Source of the DNA: Pseudoalteromonas shioyasakiensis
GTDB lineage: Bacteria; Pseudomonadota; Gammaproteobacteria; Enterobacterales; Alteromonadaceae
Length of the DNA stretch: 64,000 bases
NCBI RefSeq assembly: GCF_024518675.1
Contig: NZ_JANIGL010000001.1
Coordinates: 496,001 to 560,000, forward strand
Direction: 5' to 3'
Part shown: positions 29,713 through 38,393 of the stretch, piece by piece
Layout: each line of letters opens with the position of its first letter
Numbering within the stretch: the first letter of the stretch is position 1
The notes under the pieces: model-generated
Told to the model about the DNA's origin: nothing
Database searches by the model: none
What the model saw: the letters and a program-made list of their open reading frames with translations, nothing else
Position numbers and translations under genes: made by a program

Positions 29713-32661
29713 ATGAATATTAAATTAAATAAAATAAGTTCCGTACTTTACAATAAAAGCTTAATGTCTAACCGTAGCACGACAATGTTAGGTGCAGCCC
29801 TTGTTGCTATGCTATCTACATCAGCATTTGCTGCAGAAGAAAACCAAGAACAACAAGCAAGTGCCGACAACGAATTTGAAGTTATTGAGGTAAGAGGTAT
29901 TTTAGGTAGCCTTAAAGCAGCCTCACTTATAAAGCGTACAGATGGCCGTATTGTTGACGCCATTGTTGCTGAAGATATTGGTAAGTTACCTGACAATAAC
30001 ATTGCAGAAGCGCTACAACGTATTACTGGTGTTTCAATCAACAGTGATTTTGGTGTTGGTGACAGCGTTTCTATTCGTGGTTTACCACAAAACCGTGTTG
30101 AGTTAAATGGCCGCTCTACAGTGGGTGACTCACGTGACGGTATCAGCTTACAGGATTACCCTTCGAGCTTTCTAAAAACTGTTGAGGTTGTTAAGTCTCC
30201 AACTGCAGACATGATTGAAGGGGCATTAGGTGGTACCGTTAGTCTTAAAACTGTGCGCCCACTTGAGTTAGATAAACTAACTGCTGCTATGTCACTTGAC
30301 GCAGAATATGCTGATAAAACAGAAAATGTAGCGCCTATTTTTAGTGGCTCAATTGGTGATAACTGGGACTTAGGCGATGCAGGCTCATTTGGTGCTATCG
30401 CCATGATCTCTTATCAAGATCGTGAGATCCGTCAAGACGAACACTCTAGCCGTGTTAAACCACAAGATATTGAAATTAACGGTGAGCCGGGTAACACACC
30501 AAGTGGTAACGCAATTGTCCGTGACGAACACAGCATAGAGCAATACGTAGAAAACCGTGAAAGAACTGCACTAGCCTTATCGTTACAATGGGCGCCTGAA
30601 TCTGGCAATGGTATGGTTTATCTTGACCTAAGTGGAACCAAGCGCTCAGGTGAGCAATCTGGTAATTCAATATTAGGTGTTGTAGGTTCACTTTCTACTG
30701 ACGCCAACACAACACAAGATGCTAACGGTGTAAACAACTACACCCTAACGAATGAATTTGCTATTCCAAAAGCATACAGTGATTTCCGTGATACTGAATC
30801 TTTTTCTAATGCATTAGGTGCAGAATGGAACTTAACTGACTCAATTAAAATTTCTGGTGAGATTGCTATTGCGTCTTCTGAAAGTGTACGACCTGATTCA
30901 GAATTCACTTTACGCCCTATTGAAAAATCAACCTACGAAGCAAGTGGCGGTGTTGATTTAGTGAACCACCTTTATGATGGTGCTTTTTCACAAATAGGTA
31001 ACCAATTGCCAAGCATTATTCATTCAGATCCTACCGCATTTACTGATCCGCAAAACTTAGCATTGCGTACCTTTAAAACAGAAGACAGACTCACTGATAA
31101 TGAAGAAACAGCAGTTCGTTTTGATATTGAAATGTTTGAACCGCTAAACGTAAGCTGGCTCTCTAAAGTGAAGGCGGGTGTGCGTGCTACTAACCGTGAT
31201 TTTGAATATGAGCAATACAAGGTAGAAATCAAAGATATCTACAAAAATGCATTTAATAACTCAGATGGTTCACAAGCAACAATTTGGACTGATGATTATA
31301 ACGAAGTATTTCCTGATAGTTTCACCGTAATGAGTCATGACAATTCATTTGACCAATTAGGTCAATCTGGTCAAAACGACTTATTAACGTTTTTAACCTA
31401 CAATGGGTTATCAGACGCTTCAAATACATTTGATCAGTTACAAACGCTTCTTGCAGGTACAAACTTAGCAACAACAGGTTCTCTTGCTGATAATAAAGAA
31501 TTCCAAGAAAGCGCATACCGAAATGTTGTTGAAGATACTGCCGCGATTTATGTGTCGGCGTACCTAGATTTTGACTACATTACAGCCATTGTTGGTGGTC
31601 GTTATGTAACAACTGATTTAGAGTCTAGCGTGTACTTAAATGGTGAAAAGATCACCGGTGAAAATGACTACAGCGACTTTTTACCAAGCATCAACGCGAC
31701 TTACAACTATTCTGAAGATACATTGTTCCGCTTTGCAGCGGCAAAAGTAATGCGCCGTGCTGACTTTAACCAGTTAAGCCCTGCTTTTGATGTAAACAAT
31801 GATATGACAGGTGCAACTCAAGGCTCTATCGACTTAGAACCATACCGCGCAACACAATATGACTTATCTGTAGAGCACTACTTTGGTGAAGGTAACGTAC
31901 TTTCGTTTGCTGTTTTCTACAAAGATGTTGAATCATTCTTAAGTAATGAAAGCAGCTGTGTTGCAGACTCTGGCACTGTGACGGGTCAAAACGTTACTCA
32001 GTGGAACCAAGTATGCCAACTTGATACTGCCGGCGTTTCGCAATCAAACATGGTTTACTCTGATGCAACCGACTACCCTGTTGATGCAGATGGTTTTGCC
32101 CATGTTGAAAACTTACGTGACCAAGGTCTAACAGGTATTGATACCGTAAAAAACATTAATGGTGAAAATGGCACAGTAAATGGCTTTGAAGTAGGTTATC
32201 AACAATTCTTCACCAGCTTACCTGGCGCATTTTCGGGTTTAGGTATCAATGCAAACTATACCTATGCGGATAGTGAACAACCAAATGGTAACCCGTTATT
32301 AGATATTTCTAAAAATACCTACAACATACAACTATTTTGGGAATACGAAGGTGTTTCAACGCGCCTTGCTTACAACTATCGTGACAGCTTCTTAGATACA
32401 GAAAATGAAAAACGTGTTGAGAATATCAATTCAACCGGCAGTATCGCAGAAGAAGGTACAGTCTACGGTAACAACTACCGTGATGACCGTGGCCAATTAG
32501 ATTTTTCAGCAAGCTGGGATATCAATGAAAACTTCACTTTAGTAGGTAGTGCCACAAACTTAACAGGTGAGCCATCTATCTACCTATCTGAACTAGGTGG
32601 TGCATGGAAATATACAGAAGCTGACCGTCGTTACAGCTTAGGTATTCGTGCTAAGTTCTAA
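29713..32661 (+). CDS. TonB-dependent outer-membrane receptor (carbohydrate-type)
   Basis: 982 residues. A long signal peptide precedes ASAFAAEE. The TonB box region is probably EVIEVRGILGSL (about 56-67). The plug domain follows, with DIGKLPDNNIAEALQRITGV, SIRGLPQNRVELNGR and VEVVKSPTADMIEGALGGTV; the rest is a 22-strand barrel ending YSLGIRAKF. The plug style (EDIGKLPD, IRGL, long extracellular loops) is that of the large Alteromonadales receptors that often serve oligosaccharide or peptide uptake rather than siderophores. The exported protein downstream, with a terminator between, may be its partner. The substrate is unknown. Confidence 0.93.
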   Translation: MNIKLNKISSVLYNKSLMSNRSTTMLGAALVAMLSTSAFAAEENQEQQASADNEFEVIEVRGILGSLKAASLIKRTDGRIVDAIVAEDIGKLPDNNIAEALQRITGVSINSDFGVGDSVSIRGLPQNRVELNGRSTVGDSRDGISLQDYPSSFLKTVEVVKSPTADMIEGALGGTVSLKTVRPLELDKLTAAMSLDAEYADKTENVAPIFSGSIGDNWDLGDAGSFGAIAMISYQDREIRQDEHSSRVKPQDIEINGEPGNTPSGNAIVRDEHSIEQYVENRERTALALSLQWAPESGNGMVYLDLSGTKRSGEQSGNSILGVVGSLSTDANTTQDANGVNNYTLTNEFAIPKAYSDFRDTESFSNALGAEWNLTDSIKISGEIAIASSESVRPDSEFTLRPIEKSTYEASGGVDLVNHLYDGAFSQIGNQLPSIIHSDPTAFTDPQNLALRTFKTEDRLTDNEETAVRFDIEMFEPLNVSWLSKVKAGVRATNRDFEYEQYKVEIKDIYKNAFNNSDGSQATIWTDDYNEVFPDSFTVMSHDNSFDQLGQSGQNDLLTFLTYNGLSDASNTFDQLQTLLAGTNLATTGSLADNKEFQESAYRNVVEDTAAIYVSAYLDFDYITAIVGGRYVTTDLESSVYLNGEKITGENDYSDFLPSINATYNYSEDTLFRFAAAKVMRRADFNQLSPAFDVNNDMTGATQGSIDLEPYRATQYDLSVEHYFGEGNVLSFAVFYKDVESFLSNESSCVADSGTVTGQNVTQWNQVCQLDTAGVSQSNMVYSDATDYPVDADGFAHVENLRDQGLTGIDTVKNINGENGTVNGFEVGYQQFFTSLPGAFSGLGINANYTYADSEQPNGNPLLDISKNTYNIQLFWEYEGVSTRLAYNYRDSFLDTENEKRVENINSTGSIAEEGTVYGNNYRDDRGQLDFSASWDINENFTLVGSATNLTGEPSIYLSELGGAWKYTEADRRYSLGIRAKF

Positions 32662-32718
32662 TACACAATTAATGCGTAGTTCTTCTCCCTCTGCGTATTA
32701 ACAATATTGAGTGTGAGT

Positions 32719-32757
32719 GCAAAGGCGAAGTCTTAATTTTTAGGCTTCGCCTTTCTT
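32719..32757 (+). terminator. Terminator after the TonB-dependent receptor
   Basis: AAAGGCGAAG (32721-32730) and CTTCGCCTTT (32745-32754) form a 10-bp stem with a 14-base loop, followed by CTTTAT. Confidence 0.75.
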
Positions 32758-32773
32758 TATTGAGAGAATAATT

Positions 32774-33595
32774 ATGAAACTATATATATCTATCGCGTTT
32801 AGTACGCTTGTTACTTTAACACCCTATGCACAAGCGCAATCGCAATGGTTGTTAATCGATAATTTCGAAAGCAACACGCTTAATTGGACAAAAGCGGATA
32901 CCCAAAATGACACTAAGCCAAGGATTAGCAACCCACAAATAACCGAAATTAGAACCGAACAAACGTTGCCAAAAACCAATCATTATTTAATAAAGAAACC
33001 AGCCGCAGATGGGGTTGTCGGTAACCGTAAAGCACTTAGCTTTTACCCTTTACCAAAACAAGTCGAAGTAGGCGAAACTGTGACTTTTTATACCCGCATC
33101 AATGTTGAAAGCTTTCCTAACAATCACGCGTTTGGACTAAGCAACTTAACACCTGAACACATCAAAAAACACGGATATGATGCTTTTGAAGCCACCTTAC
33201 GTGTCACCGACAAAGCAGAGTCTAACGGGTTTAAAAATGATGGTGCGTTAATGGTCAAAACGGACTCAGGCTATAGCAATATACAAAATTACGCCCTATC
33301 GCAATCAGCAAAGCCACTAGCACCCAACCACTGGTATGAAATTTGGTATGTGGTAAATAATGCCCCTGTAAGTGAAGGTGGACAACAATATAATGTGTAT
33401 GTCAAAGGTGGTGAATTTGCTGAGCAAACATTAGTATATAAAAATGCGACGTTTAGGATGAAGCGAGAAAAGCCGTTAATTTACTTTTTAGCTAACTGCA
33501 ACACTGGCCCGAAGAAAAAGCCATACGGTAACGGCGGACTTAGGTATGATGACCTTTATATGAGTGAAGGTAAGAACTTGTCACTGCCATTTTAG
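32774..33595 (+). CDS. Exported protein with probable jelly-roll (LamG/carbohydrate-binding-like) fold
   Basis: 273 residues with a signal peptide (MKLYISIAFSTLVTLTPYAQ, cut near residue 21). The mature protein begins WLLIDNFESNTLNWTKAD, a pattern common at the start of jelly-roll domains, and contains TFYTRINVESF, HWYEIWYVV and GGLRYDDLYMSEG, again typical of concanavalin-like sandwiches in carbohydrate-active or adhesive proteins. No catalytic motif is recognised. It lies 112 bases after the receptor gene with a terminator between. A role in binding the receptor's substrate is inference. Confidence 0.75.
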   Translation: MKLYISIAFSTLVTLTPYAQAQSQWLLIDNFESNTLNWTKADTQNDTKPRISNPQITEIRTEQTLPKTNHYLIKKPAADGVVGNRKALSFYPLPKQVEVGETVTFYTRINVESFPNNHAFGLSNLTPEHIKKHGYDAFEATLRVTDKAESNGFKNDGALMVKTDSGYSNIQNYALSQSAKPLAPNHWYEIWYVVNNAPVSEGGQQYNVYVKGGEFAEQTLVYKNATFRMKREKPLIYFLANCNTGPKKKPYGNGGLRYDDLYMSEGKNLSLPF

Positions 33596-33600
33596 GTGAA

Positions 33601-33640
33601 GGAGTAACTTTAGTTACTCCTTTATTTATAATTTTTTTTT
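33601..33640 (+). terminator. Terminator between the exported protein and the SDR gene
   Basis: GGAGTAAC, loop TTTA, GTTACTCC (33601-33620) followed by T-rich sequence including ten T (33632-33640). It lies between convergent genes. Confidence 0.85.
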
Positions 33641-34392
33641 GCCGTTAAGCGATTAAAAAGCCCAGGGAAAAAACGTTTTATTGTCGGTGCCCAACCACTT
33701 AGCCCCTGACCAACAACCACCTCATCTTTTTGTTTCGCAATGGCTGCTATCATCTTACTTACAGCTATAGAAACATCCATGCCATTTTCGATTGAATATT
33801 CAGGCTTATTTTGCGCAACCCCATGTTCATTAAGTGAATTATGTGCGATGGCGGTTTTAATAGAGCCAGGGCAAATAGTTAAACAATGAATGTTTTTATC
33901 TGCAACCTCAGCTCGTAAGCAATCCATAAAGCCTACAACAGCATATTTACTACCTGAATAGCCTGTACGGAACTTAGACCCCACTTTACCCGCCACACTG
34001 CTAATAGCCACAATAGAGCCGCAGCCTTGCTCAACCATAGTAGGTAATACCGCCTTCGTTAGTGCAATTAAACCAAAATAATTCACTTCCATTAATTGTC
34101 GATAAACAGAAAAATCATTCTCTAAGAACAAACTGCGTTGAGATACTCCACCATTATTAATTAAAATATCGACCTTACCTATTTCATTAATAGCGCTTTT
34201 TGCATACTCGTACACGTGTTCTGGTTGCGACAAATTAAGGGCAATAACTTTATGTTCACCCGCTGGCAATTGTGCTTTTAGTTGTTCTAATTTATCTACA
34301 CTTCGTGCACTGAGAATAATATTCGCACCTTTTGCAGCCAGCTGCATTGCAAGCTCTTTGCCTATTCCCGATGAGGCTCCGGTGATCCACAC
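33622..34392 (-). CDS. Short-chain dehydrogenase/reductase, probable frameshift at the start
   Basis: 256 residues in frame from a GTG at 34392. The Rossmann motif WITGASSGIGKELA begins immediately, NNGG lies near residue 86, and the catalytic Ser/Tyr/Lys are in ISSVAGKVGSKFRTGYSGSK. The DUF2538/DHRS7-like style suggests a lipid- or steroid-type substrate. No ATG lies in frame. An ATG with a good ribosome-binding site (AAAAGGATCAGC ATG) occurs at 34413 in the wrong frame; adding one base after it would give M-EFQPKTVWITGASSGIG, a normal N terminus. The annotated start is therefore uncertain. Confidence 0.85.
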   Translation of the reverse strand: MWITGASSGIGKELAMQLAAKGANIILSARSVDKLEQLKAQLPAGEHKVIALNLSQPEHVYEYAKSAINEIGKVDILINNGGVSQRSLFLENDFSVYRQLMEVNYFGLIALTKAVLPTMVEQGCGSIVAISSVAGKVGSKFRTGYSGSKYAVVGFMDCLRAEVADKNIHCLTICPGSIKTAIAHNSLNEHGVAQNKPEYSIENGMDVSIAVSKMIAAIAKQKDEVVVGQGLSGWAPTIKRFFPGLFNRLTAKKNYK

Positions 34393-34422
34393 TGTTTTTG
34401 GTTGAAATTCATGCTGATCCTT

Positions 34423-34926
34423 TTAAGGTTTGCTGGGGCCAGCTATAGCACTGATCTGTTTTTCTAACTCGCTATAAAACCCAATTAAAAATAATGCTTC
34501 TGCAAGCACAAATAGCGGGCCAATAATTAAGCCAACTATATCGTCGACAAATGCAGGCTTTTTTCCTTCAAAGTAATGACCTATAAATTGCAACAGCCAC
34601 CCAATTACAAATAAACCAATACTAATAACCAACCAATCTCTAAAGCTTAACTGTGCAATCGAAACAGCGGCTAAACTCAGTAAAACCAGTAGTAAAGCCA
34701 TAATTAGGCCTAATGAAATACTGAGCATTAAATAATAAACCACACTAGCAAAAACAATTAACTGCGCTGCATTTAGCACAATTCCCGCGATAGGTATTTC
34801 AATACGTGCAAATAAACACAGTACTGCATAAACAATCAAGGGAATACCAAAAAAGTGAGTCAGTACGTTTCGCTTTGAACGGTGATACAAAGCGTAAGTG
34901 CCTAATTGCTGTTGTAATGTTTTCAT
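34423..34926 (-). CDS. DUF962/Mpo1-like membrane protein
   Basis: 167 residues from the ATG at 34926, which has GAG six bases upstream; an ATG five codons earlier is possible. The N-terminal LGTYALYHRSKRNVLTHFFGIPL is the signature of the Mpo1/YGL010w family, whose yeast member is an Fe2+-dependent dioxygenase for 2-hydroxy fatty acids; the histidines of this segment bind iron. Four to five membrane helices follow. It lies 30 bases before the SDR gene, probably in one operon, and a lipid-related role for both is plausible. Confidence 0.82.
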   Translation of the reverse strand: MKTLQQQLGTYALYHRSKRNVLTHFFGIPLIVYAVLCLFARIEIPIAGIVLNAAQLIVFASVVYYLMLSISLGLIMALLLVLLSLAAVSIAQLSFRDWLVISIGLFVIGWLLQFIGHYFEGKKPAFVDDIVGLIIGPLFVLAEALFLIGFYSELEKQISAIAGPSKP

Positions 34927-35002
34927 AACGTTCTCATTCAATATTATACTCGGACAAACTGTAGCAAATAGATCAAGGCAACAATGTCGGGAATTTTACA
35001 TT

Positions 35003-35422
35003 TCAAACAAACGCACTGATAACTTTACCTTTTTCATGCTCTGGTGCTTGCTCTAAGCGCTCTCTTCCTTTTTGATACTCTTGCTCAAGCATACTTTGTA
35101 ACGCTTGCATTTTTGCCTGTAGCGTCTCAGTATCCGCGTCTTGTTGCTGCATTTGCTCTGCTAACTCTTCGATTTGGGCTTTTATTTCATCTATTTTTTG
35201 TTTATCTACACCTAAACGTTGATAAACAAGCGCTTCCTTTGCTTCTTCGAGAAAACTTTTATCATAACTTGGCTGCTTTAATTGACTGGCAAGGTCGGGT
35301 TGGCTAGTCATTGCCGCCTTTTCTATTTGTTCTGTTGGTTTTGGTGGCACGCTAATTGAAGGTTGAGGCGGTGCTGTATAAGGCTCTGAACGATATTGGT
35401 TGGAAAATGTAATTGCAGTCAT
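35003..35422 (-). CDS. Coiled-coil protein of unknown function
   Basis: 139 residues. The N-terminal half is Pro-rich (PYTAPPQPSISVPPKPTE) and probably disordered; the C-terminal half (about 65-125) is a predicted coiled coil rich in E, Q and K (QKIDEIKAQIEELAEQMQQ). There is no signal or membrane segment and I recognise no family. It stands alone, 66 bases downstream of the Crp-like gene on the same strand. It could be a flagellar or motility accessory protein, but nothing shows it. Confidence 0.65.
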   Translation of the reverse strand: MTAITFSNQYRSEPYTAPPQPSISVPPKPTEQIEKAAMTSQPDLASQLKQPSYDKSFLEEAKEALVYQRLGVDKQKIDEIKAQIEELAEQMQQQDADTETLQAKMQALQSMLEQEYQKGRERLEQAPEHEKGKVISAFV

Positions 35423-35488
35423 GACTTAAGTGCTCTCATCTATTCAGCTAGTTAGCTAGATAAAGCAATTATGAAGCCAAAGTTTCAT

Positions 35489-36169
35489 TTATAGGGTCGA
35501 ATTTAGGATAGCTTCTAACGCTGGCTTATCAATAATATCGATACATTGATAATGCAAAGTAATTGCCGTGTGTTTACTCAAATCTTGTAAAATCTGATTG
35601 ATAGTTTGTCTCGTTAAATAAGTCATATCAGCAAGCTGTTGTTGGGTAAGGTAGATTTTTGATGAGCCAGTATCAAAGGTCGCTAACATTAACAGGCATT
35701 TACACACCTTTTGCTTGGCAGAAAGTAAAGCATGGTCTTCTAAAGACGAAAACAACAAACGCATCTTCTGTGACAATAACACCCCAAAGTCACGCCAATA
35801 TTCGGGGTGATTATTAAGTAAAACATTTAACGTACGCTCGGTTATATGAACCAGCCTAAGTGTTGTTTGAGCATAAACATCGTGCGTACGAGTGCCACCA
35901 TCAAATAGCGCTACTTCACCAAACCATACAGCTTGTGGAATAAAGCTCAGAACAGCTTCTTTCCCTTCACTATTCGCCCCGCTTACTCTCACTGCACCAC
36001 TGATCACACAATACAGTCCGCAATTTTTATCACCACGTAAAAATAAAGATTCACCCGAATTTAACTCAACCACTTTGGCGTGTAATAACAATTCATTTTG
36101 TAGCTGTTCGCTGCACTGGGTAAACCAGTTTCCTTGGTAAATTATCTTACGGTCCTGTTCATTAATCAT
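35489..36169 (-). CDS. Crp/Fnr-family transcription regulator
   Basis: 226 residues from the ATG at 36169; a GTG three codons upstream is possible. A cyclic-nucleotide-binding fold occupies about 10-125 (LFLRGDKNCGLYCVISGAVRVSG, WFGEVALFDGGTRTHDVYAQ), followed by a C-terminal HTH with LTQQQLADMTYLTRQTINQILQDL. The cAMP pocket is only partly matched (GEVALFDGGTRTHDV, with T-R-T-H instead of R-S-A/T), so cAMP binding is uncertain. There is no FNR-type cysteine cluster. It is divergent from the M20 gene, 48 bases apart, and may regulate it. Confidence 0.9.
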   Translation of the reverse strand: MINEQDRKIIYQGNWFTQCSEQLQNELLLHAKVVELNSGESLFLRGDKNCGLYCVISGAVRVSGANSEGKEAVLSFIPQAVWFGEVALFDGGTRTHDVYAQTTLRLVHITERTLNVLLNNHPEYWRDFGVLLSQKMRLLFSSLEDHALLSAKQKVCKCLLMLATFDTGSSKIYLTQQQLADMTYLTRQTINQILQDLSKHTAITLHYQCIDIIDKPALEAILNSTL

Positions 36170-36217
36170 GGTTTGCACTACATTGATATTAATACATTAA
36201 TAATAAAAGGGATCTGC

Positions 36218-37507
36218 ATGTTTCACAAAGTTATTTATAGTAGTTTATTATTCACAACACTTGCCTGCCCCACCTTCGCTAGCGAGCTCAATACGGCGCT
36301 AAAAAGCGCTAATGCGAGCGTTAGTGAAAAAGTAATTACGTGGCGCCGGCACTTACATCAATATCCAGAGCTGAGTAACCGCGAGTTTGAAACCGCGAAA
36401 TATGTTACTCAACATTTAAAATCCCTTGGCCTTGAAGTTCAAACCGGTATTGCCCATACCGGCGTGGTAGCCAAATTAAAAGGTGGAAAAAAAGGCCCGC
36501 TTGTTGCACTACGCGCTGACATGGATGCCCTGCCCGTTACTGAACAAGTTGATTTATCTTTTGCCTCAACGCAAACCTCAACCTATCGCGGCAACAAAGT
36601 CGGAGTAATGCACGCCTGTGGCCATGACAACCACGTAGCAATATTGATGGCAGTCGCAGAGTCATTAGTGAAAATTAAAGACGAATTAGCTGGTGACGTA
36701 TTATTTGTATTTCAACCAGCTGAAGAAGGTGCTCCTGAAGGTGAAGAAGGCGGTGCCGAGTTAATGCTAAAACAAGGCCTTTTTAAACAAAAACCTGATG
36801 CAGTATTTGGCCTTCATGTAACTAGCTCGCTAAATACCGGCCAAATTGGCTTTCGTGAAGGGCCTCTTATGGCCAGTGAGGACTCGTTCACCATCAATGT
36901 AAAAGGTCGACAAACTCATGGCTCTCGCCCTTGGAATGGGGTTGACCCAATTGTTACAGCATCACAAATTATAATGGCAACGCAAACTATTTCTTCACGC
37001 CAAGTCGATGTCACTAAAGCGCCTTCGGTTATTTCATTTGGAGCAATCAATGGTGGCGTCCGCTCAAATATTATCCCAGATAATGTTGAGCTTATTGGCA
37101 CCATTCGCACCTTTGATCAAATAATGCGAGCCGATATTAAAACACGGTTAGCGAAAACCGCCGAATTAGTTGCGGAATCAGCTGGCGCTACAGCCGATGT
37201 ACACATTGATCATGGCTATCCTGTGACCGTTAACGATGTTCAACTCACCCAAAAAATGACACCCACGTTAGCGAAAGTGGCTGGCGCTGAGAATCTCATT
37301 ACCACTGATTTGATCACCGGCGCAGAAGATTTTAGCTATTACGCCCTTGAGGTACCCGGTTTGTTTTACTTTTTAGGCGTAACACCAAAAGGTCAGGATG
37401 CTAAAACAGCGCCAAGTAACCATTCACCTCAGTTTTATGCTGACGAAAAGGCGTTACAATTAGGAGTAGAGTCTATGACTCAGTTAGTTGTTGATTACCT
37501 GAAGTAG
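36218..37507 (+). CDS. Exported M20-family amidohydrolase/carboxypeptidase
   Basis: 429 residues from the ATG at 36218, which follows AAAAGGGATCTGC; the frame runs 28 codons further upstream into the divergent promoter. A signal peptide (FTTLACPTFAS) is followed by the M20D metal-binding pattern: MHACGHDNHVAILMAVAESL, QPAEEGAPEGEEGGAE and ITGAEDFSYYALEVPGLFYFLG. Such enzymes hydrolyse N-acyl amino acids, hippurate or small peptides; the exported form is typical of marine bacteria. Its promoter overlaps that of the Crp-like gene. Confidence 0.9.
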   Translation: MFHKVIYSSLLFTTLACPTFASELNTALKSANASVSEKVITWRRHLHQYPELSNREFETAKYVTQHLKSLGLEVQTGIAHTGVVAKLKGGKKGPLVALRADMDALPVTEQVDLSFASTQTSTYRGNKVGVMHACGHDNHVAILMAVAESLVKIKDELAGDVLFVFQPAEEGAPEGEEGGAELMLKQGLFKQKPDAVFGLHVTSSLNTGQIGFREGPLMASEDSFTINVKGRQTHGSRPWNGVDPIVTASQIIMATQTISSRQVDVTKAPSVISFGAINGGVRSNIIPDNVELIGTIRTFDQIMRADIKTRLAKTAELVAESAGATADVHIDHGYPVTVNDVQLTQKMTPTLAKVAGAENLITTDLITGAEDFSYYALEVPGLFYFLGVTPKGQDAKTAPSNHSPQFYADEKALQLGVESMTQLVVDYLK

Positions 37508-37611
37508 TTATCCCATTTGTCAGGTTAAGCTGCACTACTTTTATTCAGCAACTATAAAGATGATAGTAGCTAAGCTCAATCGGTATAAATTAACCTGCGA
37601 AGGATAGCCTC

Positions 37612-38238
37612 GTGACTGCTGAGTACTTTAATTTTTTAAGTTTAATTGGTGTGGCCTTTTTTGCTATATCGGGCGCATTACTTGGGCATGATAAAGATAT
37701 AGGGGGCTTTGGCGTTGTTGTGGTTGGTACCGTTACTGCGTTGGGCGGCGGTACATTACGCGATATATTACTTAATCAACCCGTGTTTTGGATCTCAGAT
37801 CCTACCTATTTATATGCCACCTATGGCTCAATTTTTGCGGCTGTAATGTTTATTCGCTACCTGCCAGATGTATCTAACTATTACATGCTGCTTGTAGATG
37901 CTATTGGTATGGCTATTTTCAATATAGTTGGCATTGAAAAAGCCCTGATAGAAGGCACAACTATGATTGTTGCTCTCACCATGGGCATGACCACGGGGAT
38001 TTTTGGTGGCCTAATGCGTGATGTGATATGTCGTGAAATGCCCCTTGTAATGCGCGACGAACTGTATTCCACCACCTGTTTTGGTGGTGGCCTCACCTAT
38101 GCAGCATTGTTTTTATTAGAAGTAAATTACATGTGGTGTATTATTGGCTCGCTCTTTGTCACCGTTTTTTTAAGGCTCAGCGCTCTGCATTGGGGCTGGC
38201 AACCTAATATATTTAGAAAAAGAACAGTGAGAAAATAG
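37612..38238 (+). CDS. TRIC-type cation channel / UPF0126 membrane protein
   Basis: 208 residues, seven helices. The start is GTG at 37612 with GAAGGA eight bases upstream. Two homologous halves of three helices each carry the conserved glycine-rich turn: VVGTVTALGGGTLRDILL and MGMTTGIFGGLMRDVICREMP. Bacterial TRIC homologs form trimeric K+-permeable channels. It stands alone between the M20 gene and the CpdB-like gene, all on the plus strand. Confidence 0.9.
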   Translation: MTAEYFNFLSLIGVAFFAISGALLGHDKDIGGFGVVVVGTVTALGGGTLRDILLNQPVFWISDPTYLYATYGSIFAAVMFIRYLPDVSNYYMLLVDAIGMAIFNIVGIEKALIEGTTMIVALTMGMTTGIFGGLMRDVICREMPLVMRDELYSTTCFGGGLTYAALFLLEVNYMWCIIGSLFVTVFLRLSALHWGWQPNIFRKRTVRK

Positions 38239-38393
38239 CGGCATCAAGAACATGCTCATCAGCAATATGCTTTATCCAGTACCTATTTTATTCTAAGTCA
38301 TTTAAATTATTAATATTTTTCCTATTTTAACGTCATTAGACTTTAACAATTATAGCCTAAGCTGATTGCTCCTTAAAAACACACGGAACAATC

